This document shows, piece by piece, positions 34,244 to 43,686 of a stretch of 64,000 nucleotides of DNA (within the stretch, counting starts at the first letter, position 1; each line of letters begins with the position of its first letter). Made by a program: the position numbers and the translations under genes. Under the pieces are notes generated by a model. It did not search any database. It saw nothing but the letters and a program-made list of their open reading frames with translations, and was not told the origin of the DNA. The stretch comes from Marsupella aquatica (Eukaryota > Marchantiophyta). The stretch spans positions 24,118,001-24,182,000 of the forward strand of contig OZ316893.1 of NCBI GenBank assembly GCA_973895155.1, in the 5' to 3' direction.

Positions 34244-34313
34244 CATGACGCGACCATGCGCGTGTTAGTATTTTATAATAAACGTTTAACTTTCAATATT
34301 TGTTTGTTTCAGA

Positions 34314-34516
34314 ATGGATCCTACCGGAACCTCAAAGCGGAAAAGAGACTCATCTAAAGCTGCTTCTCGTAAGAAAACCAAGACAAAAATGACTCCCGCA
34401 GAGACATCCATACTTGCATATCGAGGAAAGTCAATCAGAGAGAGAACAACGGAGACAAAGAGTATCCATCTCTTTGAATCGACTGAGATATCCGATTTTG
34501 GAATAGTCGTTCGCGA
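34314..34516 (+). pseudogene. split gene, 5' exon half (interrupted by the 20-kb MULE)
   Basis: Begins after a TTTGTTTCAG acceptor, with ATG at 34314. The start is basic (SKRKRDSSKAASRKKTKTK), followed by SIHLFESTEISDFGIVVR. At 34508-34516 it reaches the 9-bp duplication CGTTCGCGA and the inserted element begins. Skipping to 54592 keeps the codon phase exactly (GTT CGC GA|T GGG) and gives FGIVVR-DGAVRLVV. The protein family is unknown to me. An ACGCGACCATGCGCGT palindrome sits in the upstream intron. Confidence 0.75.
34508..34516. repeat. left 9-bp target-site duplication CGTTCGCGA
   Basis: Identical to 54583-54591. The match cannot be extended on either side (T/C before, G/T after). Nine bases is the hallmark duplication of Mutator-like elements. 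Confidence 0.85.
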
Positions 34517-34590
34517 GGGGAATTTACAAACGATAGCAAACAGATAACAGTAACAGGAAACAGATTCTGGTACCAGTTAAAAGGAGCTAT
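34517..34590. repeat. left terminal region of the MULE (imperfect inverted repeat)
   Basis: GGGGAAT...CGATAGCAAACAGATAACAGTAACAGG then CTGGTACCAG. The reverse complement of the right end reads GGTATGATAGCC...ACAGAAAACAG then CTGTTACCAG. Similarity is real but low, so the inverted repeat is old or short. Confidence 0.5.
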
Positions 34591-35225
34591 TACCAGTGAA
34601 CAGTGTTTGGATGGTCGTGAACAGTGATCTTAAAAAAAGGTCCCAAAATCTCCATTTGAAAGTACAAGAATAGAAAACAAAACCACCAAACCCTCGTGAT
34701 AAATAAAAGAACAACACGGGAACAATTTTTTGAAACATAAAAGATGGCTGCCAATTGAGATACACAAAATCCAAGACAAATACAAGTAGAAAAGAAAGGC
34801 CGGAAAAAACATTCGCATATATTATCGCAAAATAGAAAATGCGCTCGGCTTAAGTGATACAAAATGCAGTTATCAACATCAACAATCTGGCCTAAAAATC
34901 CCATCCATGAAGTCACGATCGACACTGTCGGAGGTTTGCGACTAATACATGAACAGCGCTCGGCGCTAGCCAAAAACTAACTAGAAAACTAGTCGTTTCT
35001 TGGAGACAAGATGCGTCCAAACCCAGACAACATAGTCAAGATCCATTCCCTCCCACAAAATCCGTTGTCGTTTCAATAGCGCCCGGCGCTAGCCAAAACC
35101 TAAATAGTAGACAACCGGGAAAACCCTAACACCAGAGCTGAGGTCGACTTCAATGCCACAAAATCCGGAAAACTTTAGCAGCGCCCGGCGCTAGCTTAAA
35201 GCGATCAGCAAAACAAAATTTCCAT

Positions 35226-35687
35226 CTAGCTTTCTGAGTTGCAATCATCATCCACTCCTGCTGCTTCTCTCCGCCGATCTTTCTTGAAGCCGAGACCACG
35301 CAAACGAACGTATCCCTCTGAAGGTCCTCGATGAACAGCCCTCGTAAAATGTTCATTAGGAATATTACTGTCCTTAAAATCAACTCGCCCGAACATTTCT
35401 TGTACTCTTCGATCGATTGGGAGTACCCCATCAACAAGAACTCCCGAGTGAGACGAAAACCGACTAGAGAACGGAGGCGTAGGGGAATCGACAATCCAAG
35501 GGATGTTCTTCTCTCCAGGACTAATAGCCTCATCATACGGGAGAGCATGACGGTTCCAAAAAGTGGAAGTTTCAGTTTCTTCAGTCTCCATCCGCGATTC
35601 AAAAGAGCTGAAATGGCTCTCTTCCGGACGCACACGAGAAGGACGAAAAGCTGCCTCCCAATCCATTGGCTCATACTGACTCGCCAT
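35226..35687 (-). CDS. unknown protein or 3' exon in the MULE left arm
   Basis: I do not recognise this family. From the first ATG (35687) the frame gives about 153 residues, MASQYEPMDWEAAFRPSR to KKDRRREAAGVDDDCNSES. It is open further upstream to 35768 with GYSTRGRRSYGRRGYILDRDLW. Composition (Arg/Glu/Ser-rich, two tryptophans, no low complexity) looks coding. It may be the last exon of the methylase gene, whose preceding exon ends at 36302, or a separate gene. Palindromes flank it. Confidence 0.4.
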   Translation of the reverse strand: MASQYEPMDWEAAFRPSRVRPEESHFSSFESRMETEETETSTFWNRHALPYDEAISPGEKNIPWIVDSPTPPFSSRFSSHSGVLVDGVLPIDRRVQEMFGRVDFKDSNIPNEHFTRAVHRGPSEGYVRLRGLGFKKDRRREAAGVDDDCNSES

Positions 35688-35839
35688 GTTCCAAAGATCC
35701 CGATCTAATATGTAACCTCTCCTCCCGTAAGAACGTCGTCCGCGAGTGCTATAGCCGACAAAGGTCAAAGAAAGGTCCGCGAAGACTAAGACACCAGATA
35801 AAGGTCCGCGTACACTACCATTCCGAAATGACCATCAAA

Positions 35840-36060
35840 CTATCATCGTCCCGTTCTATTGCCTCCCGAAACTATCTTCGCCTTGGTAACAGGTATCGTC
35901 CCGTTCTCTCGCCCTGCTCTAACGTCCCATTCTATCGTCTTCCCGAAACTATGGTTGTCCTCAACTATCGACGTCCCCAACTCTCGTCGTCCCGAACAAA
36001 CCTAAACGGAAACTATAGTCCTCCCTTCCGCCCGGTCCCTAAACTATGGTCCCCAACGGT
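35840..36060. repeat. irregular short repeats (CCCGAAACTAT / TATCGTCCCGTTCT)
   Basis: CCCGAAACTAT, TATCGTCCCGTTCT and CGTCCC-type words recur several times in about 220 bp. No coding sense. Confidence 0.55.
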
Positions 36061-36301
36061 TTTCCGACGACTGACTAAAGAACACAATCCGACGACTGAC
36101 TAAACGGCCATTTAGAGATTCCATTTGGCGAGCGCCAGGCGCTTGTAAAGAACAGAAGTCAAAAGTAATCAACAAGTAGAGAGAAATCAACAATTTCAAA
36201 GGACCCTCAGCAAAGGGAAATAATACACTTGTTACAAGCGCCGGGCGCTGCTAAAAGATTTAGCCTCAACTACCCACTACTTCTCACGGTTCCGAAAATT
36301 C

Positions 36302-36597
36302 TCAGTCGGAACCAGAATCTGTACTCTGGGATCTGTGCGTGGACACAGCCTCATCATCTACGTACTGGCTGCGGGAGAAGTCATCAACATAAGGATGTTT
36401 AATGAACTTTCGGTCAACACGTACCCCTTCGTAACCGAAGACCTTTGTTTTCCCAGCAAAGTGTCCTTGCACTTTCTGCTTTCCTTGCGGCTTTCTCTGC
36501 ATAGGAGGGAAGAACAAACGGTTTTTCCGGTGTTTCTCCGTTGTGTCTCGCGATCTTCCTCCGCAGTTTGAATCGTCTCCTTGCATTCCACTCTGAC
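36302..36597 (-). CDS. ParB-methylase gene, possible C-terminal exon
   Basis: Open frame after an ATATCAG acceptor at 36598, ending TGA 36302. It reads GQSGMQGDDSN...HFAGKTKVFGYEGVRVDRKF, then HPYVDDFSRSQYVDDEAVS and STDSGSD. It is basic then acidic with no known domain. The donor of the previous exon (CGA|GTAATG at 36705) brings in a different phase, so either the true junction differs or a 1-nt indel is present. Confidence 0.4.
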
Positions 36598-36705
36598 CTG
36601 ATATAACAAAGTCCATTTTGTAAGGCACCTTTCCCCAAAACAACAAAAGAAATGTTATGAATTGACGGGAATGGAGAAAGAAGCTTATGAGTTTATGAAC
36701 ATTAC

Positions 36706-37977
36706 TCGGAAGAGTCATCACTATCGGTTTCATCTACAGCTGCACGACGCTCTCCCTTTTCCTCCTCAGAGTTTCTTGTACCTTGTTCCTCTCCACCTTC
36801 ACTCGATTCATCATCAGAATCAAAATTGAGAACCGACCGAAGCTTATCTCTTTTTTTTCTGTCGGCAGTAGGAACAGGTGGAGGTAACACTGCAATCTCT
36901 TTGGGAGACAACAAATCCATGAAAACCTTTGAAGCGGTTTCAATAAATTCTTTCCGGTGTTCTATCCCGAGTACGAATCGTCCAAAGAAGTCGCCAGCAA
37001 TGTAAGAGCCTCCAGCCCCAGCAGTCCAATCCATAAAAATATCACGAGGCCGTGTGACAAGCTCTATAACAGATTGCATAAAACCCACAGACAGACGAGC
37101 ATTTCCAACAAACTCCATTTGCGGGAATGGATCTGATTTGAGCGAAGAGAGTCCGATCAAATTGGTAACCGAAGGGTCCTCACTGATGGACAGCGGCCGA
37201 AATTTGGGGTCTTTGGGAATTTTACATTTCCCATTAATTCGGCCAAATATGTCGAGCCTGAGGGTAAACATCTCTCGGTCTGTCTTTGCCACATACATCG
37301 GGTCAGACATCACAACATTATGCAAGCATATACATTGAAATTTCCTTGACTCCTGACAGGCAGCAATGACTTGCGACATGGGATCGTACTCCCCATTGTG
37401 TAGAATTACAAGGAACCCATCATCTGATAAAAATGGATCCATGGATTTGAAAAAAGATCTCGCCATTGAGTGATCTGGAATGTTCCATTTAGGAACCTTC
37501 TTATCAATGATAAATGGTTTGAACCCGGTCGGTAGGTAAATGAAGCCGGCATCCACTCCAAACGATCTTACTTTTCCCCCCGAACAACTCCCTTCTCTTT
37601 AAATCCCAACTTAACGAGGTCTTTTCCCCATTTCTCCACATCACTAACCCACTTGGGCTTCTCCTCCTTGTTGAACGTCGAGTCAAAAAATTCAGAAAGG
37701 CTTGTCTCAACCATGCAATGGCGAGACACAGTTGTTTTGAAGTTTCCAACTTCACGTTGGAAACCAGAAGCTATAACACTCTCCCTTAAAGATTGTCCAC
37801 CTTCGACAGCTCTCTTTCGTTTCTTCCTGGTACTCGTGGCGTCGATAGGAACTATAACCTTCCCTTTGTCGACTGGAGTAATGGGGTCCGATCGAGCTCC
37901 CGTGTTTGCCTCGGAAACTTCAGGTGTAGCATCCTTTTTAGTATCTCCCGTTCCCACCGTATTAGACTTCCTCCCTC
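36706..37977 (-). pseudogene. ParB-methylase gene, exon 3: DNA N4/N6-methylase-like domain
   Basis: Entered through a TATTTTAG acceptor (37978) with GRKSNTVGTGDTKKD and a basic linker (STRKKRKRAVEGG). From about 37556 it has the layout of a beta-class bacterial DNA methylase: DHSMARSFFKSMDPFLSDDGFLVILHNGEYDP, then MSDPMYVAKTDREMF, and the AdoMet-binding motif FMDWTAGAGGSYIAGDFFGR followed by FVLGIEHRKEF. The usual catalytic DPPY/SPPY is not clear, so activity is doubtful. An acidic Glu/Ser tail follows. The frame slips by one base in a run of six G (37576-37581 on the + strand), possibly an assembly error. The product would act on DNA in the nucleus. Confidence 0.65.
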
Positions 37978-38033
37978 CTAAAATATGACCAGGTCGTAGT
38001 TAGAATAAGTACTTTTAAAGTATTGAAAGAAGC

Positions 38034-38048
38034 TAGTGCCTGGCGCTA
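38034..38048. promoter_or_regulatory. palindrome TAGTGCCTGGCGCTA in intron 2 of the ParB-methylase gene
   Basis: Sits inside the 38151-37978 intron (GTAAGT donor, TTTTAG acceptor). One arm has a C to T change against the consensus. Confidence 0.8.
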
Positions 38049-38151
38049 ACCAAATACAATTCACTTAAGTCGCAACCGAAGCCTAATAACCAAGAAAGAG
38101 AATACCCTCAACAGAATATTCGCTGGCAAAATCATGGATAGCAATACTTAC

Positions 38152-39484
38152 TCTTCTTTCCAGATTTAGTAGACTCGCTCGGTGCTGCTAGCTCCGCTTT
38201 GGCTTTCGCGCGAGGTTTCGACTCCGGTCCACATGCACAACAGTTGTTTCACAGATAGTTTGCAAGTTTGTGGCAGACTTGTCTACATCGTCAAGTAGAC
38301 CCTGCTTCATGTCGGACACAAGTTTTGCTGGTATCTGAGACTTTGAAAGCTTATGGAAGGCATCTTTTTCCCTTTGATCAAAAGGAGAATCCCATCTATC
38401 TGTATCTAGATACCAGGGGCAGTGAGTTCTCTCCCATTCTGTCATTGGTCTCGGAGGAAATATGCCCTCCGTGGGGTACATAGAGTACAAATCAGCCAAG
38501 GCATCATCTTCACTTATTGAAATCCACTTCATAAAAGCTGCAGGATATGCCCAGAAGTAATCAGGTTTGGTTACCTCCATGTGCATGTAGAACCTATACA
38601 CAAACCTCTTCGCTCGCTTCTGGTTTCTCTGGGTGTAATCTTCTTTGTCAGGGTACTTTGAAGGCCACATAGTGTGAAAGAACTTATTCTTCACGGAATC
38701 ACCAAATCTCTTGAATTCATTTGTAACAAACTGAACTAGATCATCAAACGAACTACAATTCCACTCTTCCAATCTATTCGCGGGCATGGTTTGCTCAACT
38801 TCACATAGACATGAATGTAACATGCCAGCAGCAATTCCCTCCACACTATTCCAAGTGATCCAAGTGTGGCACCACTATTTTACTGGATCATCGTTAACAC
38901 TTGCTGGGTGAAAAAACTGTCTCCGCAGCTCAGGATTGCAATGTGCCACAAGTAAAGTGCTTCGTAACTTTGGGTCTAGAGCAGAAACAGCGGTGAACAA
39001 TCGTGCGCGATCCATCGTACATACAACGGTGTCAGGCTTCTTCTCTCTCTTGTTTCTCTCTGTGACAGCATACATTTCTGCACATGTACTGAGGAAATCT
39101 TCAAATTCAGGACTTAATAAGGGCGTAATTTTTGAAGACTTCACTGCCCAATCTTTGGTTGCGTCTTTCATCATGGCCGCATGCCGTTTTGAAATCTCGT
39201 CCGCCGACCATGGACTCCCTTGAGCCTCCGCTGCCTCCATGTCGAGTTTGAATTGATGCGAGTACGACTTTATCTTATTCTCACAAAGAATGTAAACAAG
39301 TGCTTCTTGTGGCATCTTCTTCGTATACCATGACCCCTTCCGAGTTTTCAGCCGAATGCTTTCAAACTTCTTGAAATTACCCAGGTCAATCAGTTTACTG
39401 TAATACTCAAGGTCATGCGCCAGAATTTGTTTGATTCTGTCCGCATCCAGGATCCAGGAAGGCTCTACAACTGCTTGGCCAAGC
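38152..39484 (-). pseudogene. ParB-methylase gene, exon 2 (linker region, one TAG, one frameshift)
   Basis: Starts after a GTGTAG acceptor with LGQAVVEPSWILDADRIKQ. It encodes a roughly 440-residue region linking the ParB and methylase domains, with no domain I can name. It has SYSHQFKLDMEAAEAQGS, ALDPKLRSTLLVAHCNPELR, then a Trp-rich part, RFVYRFYMHMEVTKPDYFWA...WERTHCPWYLDTDRWDSPF. TAG at 38875-38877 interrupts (DDPVK-stop-WCHTW) with the same frame open on both sides. Near 38235 the frame shifts by one base into SKPRAKAKAELAAPSESTKS before the GTAAGT donor. Confidence 0.6.
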
Positions 39485-39539
39485 CTACACGAACAAACAT
39501 TGAGAGTAAGAGTCAATGAAAAACAATTCATGTATAAGC

Positions 39540-39555
39540 AGCGCCGAGCGCTAGT
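39540..39555. promoter_or_regulatory. palindrome AGCGCCGAGCGCTAGT in intron 1 of the ParB-methylase gene
   Basis: Lies in the 124-bp intron 39608-39485, which otherwise shares nothing with the other palindrome-bearing introns. Confidence 0.8.
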
Positions 39556-39608
39556 AAATACAGCACTCGCAAGATTTAAGGAAAGAACTGGAAATCATGA
39601 GAACTTAC

Positions 39609-40363
39609 TGATTCATGGTGTGCATAGCTGCCTCAATTTCAATGAGAGATCCCTTGTCTCCTTTAAATATTGTACAGAGCACACGAGGATGATATTTTGG
39701 ATTGTCCGGGTTCTCCTCTGTTACAAGCGTCTAGGAGTACAGCCTGTGATTTCCATCGAATACAGAGAACATCTTATCCTTCAAGATGAGAAAATCCGGG
39801 TCAGCCTCGCATTCAGCCTCAAACTTCTCGTTCTCCAATTGCCATATTGGATCCCATGAATCACGAATGTCATGGGTACAGGTCAGAACAATTCTGTTCT
39901 CATCCGTTGGTTGCACATAGAAACGCATCCCTATCAAAGAGTTGTAACCCATACTACGAAAAGAGTCTTTCAGCTTCTCGATGGAAGAGCTGTCTTTCTA
40001 CAGAGTACGAACCACCTCCATGTGAACCAATCGACACAGAGGGATTCGAGGCGGCTCCTTGTCAAATCCACGAGAATCCTTTCCAAAAGACATGACATGC
40101 TTCGAAATGAGATCAGTCTCAGCAAGCGCGCAATCCGCAACATCCTGGATCGCAATTGTGTCTACGTTGTCCATCTTTCTTCGCAAAGGATTTGGACCCA
40201 AAACACCGCTGACAGAAGTGAGCGGCAACAACTTTGAGGAACGAGTTACACGACGTGTATAGACTGAACCAGTAAACGAAGACTGCGAAGATTCAGAATA
40301 AGCTCGCTCCTGGTCAGGAACCACACTATACCCTCTGGAAGAAGAGGGGAATACCTCCATCAT
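39609..40363 (-). pseudogene. ParB-methylase gene, exon 1: ParB/sulfiredoxin-like domain (two TAGs)
   Basis: From the first ATG (40363). After a Ser-rich N-terminus, the ParB N-terminal fold appears: PPRIPLCRLVHMEVV, SIEKLKDSFRSMGYNSLIGM, then DPDFLILKDKMFSVFDGNHRLYS, whose DGNHRL is the hallmark ParB/Srx motif. It continues PKYHPRVLCTIF...IEIEAAMHTMNQ to a CA|GTAAGT donor (39608). TAG codons at 39998-40000 and 39731-39733 interrupt one continuous frame inside the domain. ParB-like plus N4/N6-methylase fusions are known from bacteria and phages. Here the gene has spliceosomal introns and sits in a transposon. Confidence 0.7.
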
Positions 40364-40620
40364 CTTCCTTCTAGAAGCGTACAAACTATCGTACAATGAA
40401 ATTATGGAACTATAATCATCTCTAAACGTGTAATATATTCTAGCGGAAGGATGACATAACCTAGAGGAAAGCCATTAGCTCTGATGTTTGGCGGTTTCCA
40501 ACGTCTGTATACGGAAGGTTTAATTACCAAAATCAAACGGTAGAAGATGCGTAACACACACGGAAGTCATAAGTTACCGTTGAATGTTACCGTTAAAGAC
40601 ATTTCCTAACATCATATCAA

Positions 40621-41045
40621 TACTAGCGCCGGGCGCTAGCATTAATGATGACCATCAAGGTGAACAATTTAGAGTATGCTTATAATAGCGCCCGACGCTA
40701 GTATAAACTGGAAGAAATTTAGAGGTCTTTTTTGAAGGAGCTATGACATAAATTTCGGCCTTTCCACCCCCATATTTTATTAAAGTATCCTTCAGTACAT
40801 CGTTTACGGAGAAAATTTCTCAAATGTAATACTAGCGCCCGACACTAGTATAAATGTTCATTTATCATCCATAATCAATCAAAACCATCCTTTGAAGGCA
40901 CCATTTATTCCCAATTACCACCTGGTATGTGGTCATAATGTTCATTTTAAGGGAATTTATTCTATACTAGCGTCGGGCGCTAGTTTGGAATGTCGAGATT
41001 TCAGACACATTTTTAGTGGCGTATTTTAGTTAGCGCCAGGCGCTA
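40621..41045. promoter_or_regulatory. five palindromes in the divergent MULE promoter region
   Basis: Sites are at 40621-40640 (centre AGCGCCGGGCGCT), 40686-40700 (TAGCGCCCGACGCTA), 40833-40847 (TAGCGCCCGACACTA), 40968-40982 (TAGCGTCGGGCGCTA) and 41031-41045 (TAGCGCCAGGCGCTA). They lie between the start of the minus-strand ParB-methylase gene (40363) and the plus-strand transposase (41269). That is the densest cluster in the element and fits a shared regulatory region; binding is inferred. Confidence 0.75.
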
Positions 41046-41268
41046 CTAAAATTTGATAATACCTTGTCATATCTTATGGTCTGTTTAAGTAAGGTTGGTG
41101 ATCTTTTTAGCAATATGTTCGTGTCTGACATCCGGACTTCTCGGGGAAAAACAACAAAAATCATTTATGGTGCCAACGGATCCTCCATCGTCAATGTTTT
41201 ATGTCATATACAAACGGATCGGTTAACGTCAAATTCCCAGGTTCGACAGATATAAGCTGAACAATACC

Positions 41269-42301
41269 ATGAACTTTTCTTCTTTCAAACGCTATAGCCC
41301 TCGGTTTTTGTTTTTGTTCACCATGTCTCGGTCTATCGTTCTTTCTCGATTCAGTTTTGAAGATATTGTGACTATCCCCGTCCCCATGGAAGATACGTAC
41401 AAGCAGGTCCGGGAGAGGTATCTCTGCGGGAGATTTGATTTGAAGATGAATGACATTGAGGCCATTGTTCGAGAGCTCGAATCCATTGATGATATCGAGG
41501 ATGCTACAACGTTCAATGTCGATGACGGTGAACAGTTTTGGCATCTCTACGCAGGGATCTTGTACTCGGTTTGTTTAAGACAGCATGTAGGACTGTCCAA
41601 TTTCCCGCCGGTTCCATGTGATGTGGTTGAGATTTCTTCAAGTGAGGATGGAGATCGTACTCTAAGTCCACCGTCGAAGAAGAAAAGCCCGCTCCCTACT
41701 GTCGTGAAAGCTGAGACTCCGGGAAGCTCTAAGCAGTTGGAGGTCGTGTACCGGCGCAGTGCGATGGATACGTTACTCAAATCAACTGGTCATAGTGAGT
41801 TATCACGGTTCATATCAGCGGGTCATTTCAAGCATGAACAAGTGTCCTGTCTACCAACTAAGTACAATGGTAACGTCGTGTTTGAGTTGCCGCCCATTGA
41901 TAAGATGCTCTCTAAAGGCTCTAGGCTTAGGGACATGGATCGTGCCAAAGATTGTTACATTTGGACACGCATATTTCCAACAACTGCAACTGTTCATCCT
42001 AAAAACCTTTGGCAGTTTGGGAAGGTTACCTGTACGGGATTCATTGAATGCAGGAACAAGTCCTGCGACTATTTCCAAAGGAAGAAGAAGGCAAATGCTA
42101 AGGCATGGCAGGGTACTCCAAAGCTCAATGGTCAGTATGCTGTGGGATCTTTCATCGAAGAGGGAGGTGTTGTTTGTCATTACTGCGAACAGATTCCTTT
42201 TTGTGTGAAGTACTGCCCTGCCCGTTTGTTTTACATGTACCCCCAAGTATTACTTGATGCGGAAACATGCAGTCATATGTCCCGCCTGGCAATTCATATA
42301 G
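41269..42301 (+). CDS. MULE transposase exon 1 (N-terminal zinc-binding domain)
   Basis: From ATG 41269 to a strong GTGAGC donor. Residues about 75-160 are acidic and Ser/Pro-rich. The C-terminal half has the cysteine/histidine domain of plant SWIM-type MULE proteins: CTGFIECRNKSCDYFQRKKK, GVVCHYCEQIPFCVKYCPAR and then HMSRLAIHI, which runs into the EHNHP of exon 2. It is intact. The intron that follows is 8.8 kb, far longer than the gene's other intron (236 bp). Confidence 0.8.
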
Positions 42302-43686
42302 GTGAGCATGTAGTTTGCTATGAAGAACCAAAAACACATTTATAGGTCTTCAAACTCGGTATTCGTTCCCATAAAGAACAAGATGGGGTTGATTTGATAC
42401 ATAAAAACACAAATGAGAGTTTAAAGACTCTCTTTAACACATAGTAATCAGGATTGATTACTTTACTAAGGTATTTTGAAGATCGCTCCACAGCGGTGAG
42501 TGGTTTTTAATGACAACTCAGCATCATGTAACCATAAATTAATGAAAAGGAAATGATTAACAAAACACAAGAAAAAATATCTCAAAGTATGCTAAGGGAG
42601 TCTGGAATAGACCAAGGTTACTCCTTAGACATAAGTCAAAATGAAAAGACTTCAGGATTCAAATCTATATTGCTTTTCAGATCTAAATTGCTTACTAGAG
42701 TACTCTTTTAAAATGCCGTCAACATGTCTTATCCTTTCTTTCTAAATGGTACTCAGATAAGATCTAAAAGGTAGCTACTTCAACATTTAGATGGTACTAA
42801 GCAACATGAAAGAAAATCCATCAATTTCAAATAAGACTTAAACTCAGTGAGTTAACTCCAAGAACTCAGGAGATTGTAATGAGTCACCAAAGAGGAATCT
42901 GTCATCAGATCTCATAAGATTTACACAATTGGAATTTTACTTCCCATGATTTATTCAAAGGATTAAACCACAAGAAGGAGGAAAGTCTTCTCCTGGTGTC
43001 AAGCTTGATCTCGAACTCTTAACATTCATGATCAACTGGTAGAACACCAAGGAAAGGCAAAAATTGCTAAACTTTACCATCATCTACACTAGTGGTAGAG
43101 GGGTCTTATAGTAAAAATCTACTGAGTGAGAGGTCACAGGGTCGAAGAGACATGCCTCTTCATACCCCTCAAAATTTTAAAATGACGATTCAGTAAGTGA
43201 AAAGCCGGAAAAATGGCTAAGTATGAACTCGTAACTAGTAACTATTAACTCGTAATCGGTTGTCTATCGGAACTCGTAATCGGAAACTAGTAACTCTTAA
43301 ACTAGTAAAAGCTAAGTCGTAACTCGTAATCGCGGTAAAGTAAAGACTTGATGAATTCAACTATTTTTAACTTTCTAACTATAAGTCAGAAAACTCTGAG
43401 ATTTTGCCAGGAGGTTTTCCTAGGTACAGACTATACACTAAAGAAGTATGACAGCTTCTAAAGCTCTAGAACACATTTCTAAAAATCAGATAAGATGCAC
43501 TACTCTAAAAACTAACTAAAAGACTTCTTCAAGCTTGCTGTCGGATGTCGTCGGGTTCTAGTAACTCCACAAGGGTAACAATTCGGTTCTGGGTAACCTC
43601 TATCAGCTCAGCTTGGCGTGGGGATCCTCTGGAGTAATGTAGGCACCTCAGTTGTCTCTCAGGGTACATCAAAGGCATTCTCTTCA

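Larger units (their letters stand above)
34955..36249. promoter_or_regulatory. five TAGCGCC-S-GGCGCTA palindromes in the MULE left arm
   Basis: Sites are at 34955-34970 (AGCGCTCGGCGCT), 35077-35093 (AGCGCCCGGCGCT), 35180-35195 (same core), 36131-36144 (AGCGCCAGGCGCT) and 36237-36249 (AGCGCCGGGCGCT). All lie outside the coding frames, three beyond the ORF at 35.2-35.7 kb and two between it and the exon ending at 36302. Confidence 0.85.

Noticed and set aside
38875-40000. Alternative genetic code with UAG read as glutamine
   Set aside because: TGA also interrupts frames in this window, and intact genes end normally at TAG (15285-15287) and TGA. Methylation-driven mutation explains the pattern more simply.
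36302-40363. Bacterial operon of several small genes on the minus strand
   Set aside because: The segments join through canonical GTAAGT donors and TAG/AG acceptors in matching phases, or are separated only by single stops or 1-nt shifts; this is one eukaryotic gene.
40624-41045. Introner-type intron-generating elements
   Set aside because: Palindromes occur in introns, but the introns share no other sequence and equal numbers of sites are intergenic.
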